Below, in pieces: positions 34,014-37,800 of a stretch of DNA of 37,800 nt. The notes under the pieces are model-generated. The model was not told the DNA's origin. It worked only from the letters and a program-made list of their open reading frames with translations, and did not search any database. The translations under genes were made by a program, and so were the position numbers. Position 1 is the stretch's first letter; the number at the start of each line of letters is the position of its first letter. This DNA comes from Eggerthella sinensis (GTDB taxonomy: Bacteria; Actinomycetota; Coriobacteriia; Coriobacteriales; Eggerthellaceae). Location of the stretch: contig NZ_PPTT01000036.1 in the NCBI RefSeq assembly GCF_003339815.1, positions 1 through 37,800 of the forward strand. Reading direction: 5' to 3'.

Positions 34014-35435
34014 GTGGACGACGCCCGACATACCATCGATGCAACCTGGGTGCGCTGCCTCGTCGCGCTTGCGGCCGAGCTGTTCGGCACCTGGCTCACG
34101 AATGCGGTGCTGTATCCGCAGTACGTGGGTATTCTGTCCGAGGCGCGCGATGCCTCATCCTTCGTCGGCGTGGTGACGCTCGTGGCGCTGGCCGTGTGGG
34201 CGCTCAAGCGTCCTTCGTCCATTAACGAGCAGACGCTCACGGCTGCATCGTTCGTCCTGTTCTCGGCCGGATTCGCGCTCATCGTGCTGGGGATTTCCCA
34301 GCAATCCGCCACGCTGCTGCTCGTGGGGTCGTGCGTGCGCTCCGTCGGCTCGCGTTGGGTGGTGGTGCTCATGGGCATCTCGCTGTGCAAGCTCGGCAAG
34401 CGCTCGTGCATGCTGTGCATCGCGTCGGCCCTGGTGGCAAGCTATGTGCTGCGCATCCCGTTCATGAACGCCGACATGACGGTGGGGCTGACCACCCTGT
34501 TTCTGCTGCCGTTCCTCATGTACGTGGCCTGCCGCCCGCTCGCGCTCGACATGCTGGCCTCGATGAAGCAGGGCGTGCCGCCGGTGGAGGCGTCCATCAC
34601 GCAGCCCGCATCGTATCTTCCGTTTGCGCACGGGTTGTTCATCGCCATCTTCATCTTCCGCATCGCGTACGGGTTCGCCCTGACCTTCGGCTCGAGCGAC
34701 GGCAATCCTCAGCAGACGTTCTTCGGCCTCATTCCCGTTGCCATCCTGCTGGTCATGGCGCTTGTGCCGCGCGTGCCGAAGGCCGACGTGCTGTATCAAG
34801 CGGCGGCGCTGTTCGTCGTGGGCGGCTTCCTCGCCGTGGTGGTGTTCGCCGGGCGTACCGCGGGTGACATGACGTTTGCGAACGGGTTGCTCTATGCCGG
34901 CAGCGAATGCTTCGATGCGCTCATGTGGTTCGCACTCGCTTCTATCGGGGCGCGCAACAAGGTGAACGCCCTGGCCGTGTTCGCGTGGGGGCGAGCGGCT
35001 TCCTCGGCGGGTCTGCTGTGCGGGGCGACGGTGGGGCACGCGGTGAACGCCACGCCCGACCCGCTCGCGGTGTCGGTGGGCATCGCCGTGGTGCTGTTCC
35101 TGTTCGTGGCGATGAACTTCACGGTGCTCAAGCCGTTCGGGTTTCAGGCTACCATCGACGGCGTGCAGTCGGTCGAGCCGGTTGCCGCGCCGCCGACGTC
35201 GGTCGGGTTGCACGATAAAAGCGCCGCCGTGGCCGCGCAGTACCGGCTCACGCCGCGTGAAACGGAGCTGCTCGAGCTGTTGGCGCACGGGCGCAACGGC
35301 CCGTTCATCCAGGAGAAGCTCGTGTTGTCGCGCAACACCGTGAAGACGCACGTGTCCAACATATACGGCAAGCTGGGCGTTCACTCGCAGCAGGAGCTCA
35401 TCGACCTCGTCGAGCAAGCCGAAACGGCACGCTAG
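34014..35435 (+). CDS. membrane-bound LuxR-family transcriptional regulator
   Basis: The start is GTG at 34014 with AAGGGGA a few bases upstream. The 473-residue protein has about twelve hydrophobic helices and a C-terminal LuxR helix-turn-helix (LTPRETELLELLAHGRNG ... NTVKTHVSNIYGKLGVHSQQEL). It has the same architecture as the regulators at 2054 and 14355. It is divergent from the reductase at 32052-33797 and probably regulates it. Its stop codon touches the stop of the convergent MFS gene with no gap. Confidence 0.87.
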   Translation: MDDARHTIDATWVRCLVALAAELFGTWLTNAVLYPQYVGILSEARDASSFVGVVTLVALAVWALKRPSSINEQTLTAASFVLFSAGFALIVLGISQQSATLLLVGSCVRSVGSRWVVVLMGISLCKLGKRSCMLCIASALVASYVLRIPFMNADMTVGLTTLFLLPFLMYVACRPLALDMLASMKQGVPPVEASITQPASYLPFAHGLFIAIFIFRIAYGFALTFGSSDGNPQQTFFGLIPVAILLVMALVPRVPKADVLYQAAALFVVGGFLAVVVFAGRTAGDMTFANGLLYAGSECFDALMWFALASIGARNKVNALAVFAWGRAASSAGLLCGATVGHAVNATPDPLAVSVGIAVVLFLFVAMNFTVLKPFGFQATIDGVQSVEPVAAPPTSVGLHDKSAAVAAQYRLTPRETELLELLAHGRNGPFIQEKLVLSRNTVKTHVSNIYGKLGVHSQQELIDLVEQAETAR

Positions 35436-36701
35436 CTATTGCTTTTCGGCCGCTTCCAGTTCGCGACGCATCTTCCCGCGCTTGCGACTGACAAACAGGT
35501 AAGCCGCCAGCGCCACGATGGCCACGAATGACATGGCCTCGAACAGGCCGCGGTAGCCCCACAGGGGCTGCACGATGCCGAGGGCGAGCGGCCCCACGCC
35601 CACGCCGATGTCCAGCAAGATGTAGAACGTCGAGTTTGCCAAGCTCAGACGGTCGTCGGGCGCGATGCGTACGGCCAGGGCGAGGCCGCTTGCCTGCACG
35701 GTGCCCACGCCGAAGCCCAAAAGCGCCGCCGCGATAAGCATGGCCGCCGGCCGGTACACGGTTGCCAGCAGCCCCATGCCCACGATGAACGCGATGAACG
35801 CGGGAATCATCACCACGCGGTCGCCCTTGCGGTCGAACAGCTTGCCGGTGAACGGGCGCGTGACGAACGTGGCAATGGCATACACGACGAAGAAGAAGCT
35901 TGCGGTGGTTTCGAGCCCGCTCTCCGCGGCGAACGGCGTGAGGAACGCGAGCAGGCTCGAGTAGCAGAAGAACAGCAGCGCGCACACCGCGCTGATGGGC
36001 ACGACGCTTGTTTCCAGGTAGTTTGCGACGCGCGGCCGCGGCACGCGGAAACCGCCCGCCTGTTCGGTGCGCTCGGCTTCCGCAATCTCGTTGGCTTTTT
36101 CATCCACCTCGGCACGCGGTACGGGCACTTCGGGCACGCGCAGCTGAGCCGCGGCCAGCAAGCAAAGGCCCGCAACCACGGCGGTCACGATGAACAGCAC
36201 GTGAAAGCCGGCATTCTGCGTGAGGAACATGCCCAGGAACGGGCCGATGGCCGCACCGAGCGTCACCGACAGCATATAGTAGCCCACGCCCTCGCCCTTA
36301 CGGCTGTCGGGCACGAGCGCCGTCACGATGGTGCCGATGGTGGTGGAGCACATGCCGTAGGCAATGCCGTGCAGCAAACGCAGCGCGAACAGCAGCCAGA
36401 ACCCCACACCCACCAGGTACAGTGCCGAAAACACCACTTCGAACAGCGCGCCGATCACCAGCAGGCGCTTGCGCCCGACGCGATCCATGATGCGGCCGCT
36501 CACGAGGCGCGCGATGAGCGCGCCGATAATGAAGATGCTGGCCGCAAGGCCAGCCGTTGCCGCAGGTGCGTCGTACGTCTTCATGGCGTAGTCGGCCACC
36601 ACCACCATGAGCCCGTAGTAGTTCACCATGAGCAGGAAGTTCACGGCCGTACCGAAGGTGAAGTCCTTCGTCCAGAGCTTTTCTCGCGCAGCGGATGCCA
36701 T
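35436..36701 (-). CDS. MFS transporter
   Basis: The 421-residue protein has twelve predicted helices and the MFS loop motif GRIMDRVGRKRLLVIGA after helix 2 (compare GxxxDRxGRR). A central charged loop (EVDEKANEIAEAERTEQ) separates the two halves. It moves a small molecule across the membrane; the substrate is not identified. I chose the ATG at 36701, one base after the UspA stop; an in-frame ATG at 36752 would overlap UspA. The two genes are probably one transcript. Confidence 0.85.
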   Translation of the reverse strand: MASAAREKLWTKDFTFGTAVNFLLMVNYYGLMVVVADYAMKTYDAPAATAGLAASIFIIGALIARLVSGRIMDRVGRKRLLVIGALFEVVFSALYLVGVGFWLLFALRLLHGIAYGMCSTTIGTIVTALVPDSRKGEGVGYYMLSVTLGAAIGPFLGMFLTQNAGFHVLFIVTAVVAGLCLLAAAQLRVPEVPVPRAEVDEKANEIAEAERTEQAGGFRVPRPRVANYLETSVVPISAVCALLFFCYSSLLAFLTPFAAESGLETTASFFFVVYAIATFVTRPFTGKLFDRKGDRVVMIPAFIAFIVGMGLLATVYRPAAMLIAAALLGFGVGTVQASGLALAVRIAPDDRLSLANSTFYILLDIGVGVGPLALGIVQPLWGYRGLFEAMSFVAIVALAAYLFVSRKRGKMRRELEAAEKQ

Positions 36702-36702
36702 A

Positions 36703-37149
36703 TTAGTGTGTCGCCCCGGCTCCCGTTGCCGCAGGCGGTACGTCCTTCGCAATGAGCACGGCGATGGGGGAGCCCTGCACCACGGCGTAGCTCACGCTGC
36801 CGAGGAAACCCTTGACGCCGCCCTGTCCGCGGCTGCCCATGACGATGAGGTCGCAACCCTCGTCGTGCGCGCACTTCAGCAGCAGGTCGGCCGGCGAGCT
36901 CCCCTTCAGAAGGTGGGTATGCGCCTTGTTCGGCACCTCGTCGGCGATGTGCTCCATTTCGGTCAGCACCTTCTGCGCCTCGTTCAGCAGCACGGTTTCG
37001 GCGCCGGTGCCCAGACCGTATAGCTTCACCACATGCACGAACACCAGCTCGATGCTCTCGTCCTGCGCGCCGATGGAGCGCGCGAGGTCGAGTGCCTTCG
37101 CGGACGGAGTGGAGCCGTCGTACGCGACGAGTACCTTGGAGCACCACAT
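36703..37149 (-). CDS. universal stress protein UspA family
   Basis: The 148-residue protein has the UspA fold with an N-terminal VLVAYDGSTPSAKAL and the ATP-binding motif GSRGQGGVKGFLGSVS. It likely binds ATP and aids stress survival; the exact role is unknown. It precedes the MFS gene by one base in the same operon. The ribosome site is weak. Confidence 0.9.
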   Translation of the reverse strand: MWCSKVLVAYDGSTPSAKALDLARSIGAQDESIELVFVHVVKLYGLGTGAETVLLNEAQKVLTEMEHIADEVPNKAHTHLLKGSSPADLLLKCAHDEGCDLIVMGSRGQGGVKGFLGSVSYAVVQGSPIAVLIAKDVPPAATGAGATH

Positions 37150-37196
37150 GAGGCATCACGGCCTTTCGGTTAGGAAACGAATCTGATCCATCATCG

Positions 37197-37224
37197 ATTG
37201 TAGTACGGATTGTTTCAATTTGAA
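37197..37224 (-). promoter_or_regulatory. promoter of the uspA-MFS operon
   Basis: On the minus strand TTCAAA (37219-37224) and TACAAT (37197-37202) are 16 bp apart. The -10 box is good, the -35 box moderate. Confidence 0.45.
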
Positions 37225-37298
37225 TAACGGCAGCATGGCAAAGGGTAGACGGTCTCGCAAGCAATCTGGCATGGGAATGGATCTGAGCAACATAATCA

Positions 37299-37327
37299 TT
37301 GACCCGCTCTTCCTGCCCGGCTAAAAT
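37299..37327 (+). promoter_or_regulatory. promoter of the tRNA-Lys/tRNA-Gln unit
   Basis: TTGACC (37299-37304) and TAAAAT (37322-37327) are exactly 17 bp apart, close to consensus, and lie about 27 bases before the first tRNA. Confidence 0.75.
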
Positions 37328-37353
37328 GGGTACTCGCGCATTGCAGCGAACGT

Positions 37354-37429
37354 GGGCCGTTAGCTCAGCTGGTAGAGCAGGGGACTTTTAATCCCAAGGT
37401 CGCGGGTTCGACTCCCTCACGGCCCACCA
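37354..37429 (+). tRNA. tRNA-Lys (anticodon TTT)
   Basis: A 76-base cloverleaf with acceptor arm GGGCCGT/ACGGCCC, the D-arm GCTC...GAGC, an anticodon loop CTTTTAA (TTT) and an encoded CCA end. The first anticodon-stem pair is G-A and the second T-stem pair is C-T, two mismatches relative to typical tRNA-Lys. Confidence 0.95.
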
Positions 37430-37471
37430 TTTACTTCGCTTCGCGCGCGCAGCCTTCGGGCGACCTCACAC

Positions 37472-37545
37472 TGGGCCATCGTCCAACGGCAGGACTCTGG
37501 TTTTTGGTACCAGCTATCCAGGTTCGAATCCTGGTGGCCCAGCCA
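37472..37545 (+). tRNA. tRNA-Gln (anticodon TTG)
   Basis: A 74-base cloverleaf with acceptor arm TGGGCCA/TGGCCCA, anticodon stem CTGGT/ACCAG, loop TTTTGGT (TTG) and an encoded CCA end. It lies 42 bases after tRNA-Lys, probably in the same transcript. Confidence 0.95.
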
Positions 37546-37660
37546 CTTTTCGACGTCGCGTATGGCGTGCACCCCCCCACTGTTCAGGTAATATGCTCTC
37601 AAGCAGAGCGTCTCATCCTTGTGCATGCGAAAAAAGTTCCCAATTTTTCAAATTGCCCCC

Positions 37661-37689
37661 TTGCGCGCTCCGGCCGGGGCGGGTAATAT
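37661..37689 (+). promoter_or_regulatory. strong promoter at the window end
   Basis: TTGCGC (37661-37666) and TAATAT (37684-37689) are 17 bp apart; an overlapping TATACT starts at 37687. The stretch between tRNA-Gln and this promoter shows no gene. The transcript it makes runs out of the window. Confidence 0.5.
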
Positions 37690-37700
37690 ACTCGGGCTGC

Positions 37701-37776
37701 GTTTTCCGGGAGAGGGGCGCGGCGCCGGTTCCGCCGGCTTCCCGGGAGAGGGCGCGCGAGCGCCGGCCCGGAAAAC
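37701..37776 (+). other. GC-rich structured leader RNA region
   Basis: GTTTTCCGGG (37701-37710) is repeated inverted as CCCGGAAAAC (37767-37776), enclosing very GC-rich sequence with two copies of CCGGGAGAGGG and internal GCCGG/CCGGC pairing. The following AAAACTTTTTCGAGAAACTG resembles leaders upstream of actinobacterial rRNA operons. That is by memory and not proven here. Confidence 0.45.
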
Positions 37777-37800
37777 TTTTTCGAGAAACTGGAAAAAAGT

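Overview
The window is high-GC chromosomal DNA that most resembles an anaerobic gut actinobacterium of the Coriobacteriia, family Eggerthellaceae (Eggerthella, Gordonibacter and relatives). The main reason is the combination of many Tat-exported, lipobox-bearing FAD reductases of the fumarate/urocanate reductase type with LuxR-type regulators that carry about a dozen membrane helices. The placement is by pattern recognition only; no database was searched.

Layout. Positions 1-3505: a flavin reductase divergent from a membrane LuxR regulator. 3612-5171: an amidohydrolase (deaminase type) and a small membrane protein. 5330-7033: tatA and tatC, the export system that the flavin reductases need. 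7199-9047: hypA, hypB and nadE. 9057-9163: an interspersed palindromic repeat. 9245-15908: three more flavin reductases and a second divergent reductase/LuxR pair. 15992-17946: a NarL-type two-component system. 17964-20319: a perfect 24-bp parS-type palindrome, then a CIRCE-controlled groES-groEL locus. 20405-22526: a DUF2510 membrane protein, a putative heavy-metal exporter and an HD-domain protein.

22655-31948 is the most unusual part. A metal-box-controlled FecCD/FecE/FecB-type ABC importer is followed, after a terminator, by a tight five-gene operon: a NifH-like iron protein, two shortened NifD/NifK-like subunits, a MoeA-like protein and a radical SAM protein with a CX5CX2C cluster motif. 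A cysteine-rich Crp/Fnr-type regulator overlaps its end on the opposite strand. The NifH-like protein keeps both [4Fe-4S] cysteines. The D- and K-like subunits keep P-cluster-type cysteines. By eye the D-like subunit also has a Cys and a His close to the places of the FeMo-cofactor ligands. No nifB, nifE or nifN is present, so this is not a nitrogen-fixation cluster. It looks like an undescribed nitrogenase-like reductase with its own cofactor chemistry.

32052-35435 is a third divergent reductase/LuxR pair. 35436-37149 holds an MFS transporter and a UspA protein. 37299-37545 holds a promoter followed by tRNA-Lys and tRNA-Gln. The window ends in a strong promoter and a GC-rich structured leader that may belong to an rRNA operon just outside. 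No CRISPR array, insertion sequence or prophage was seen. No gene-free stretch exceeds 300 bases.
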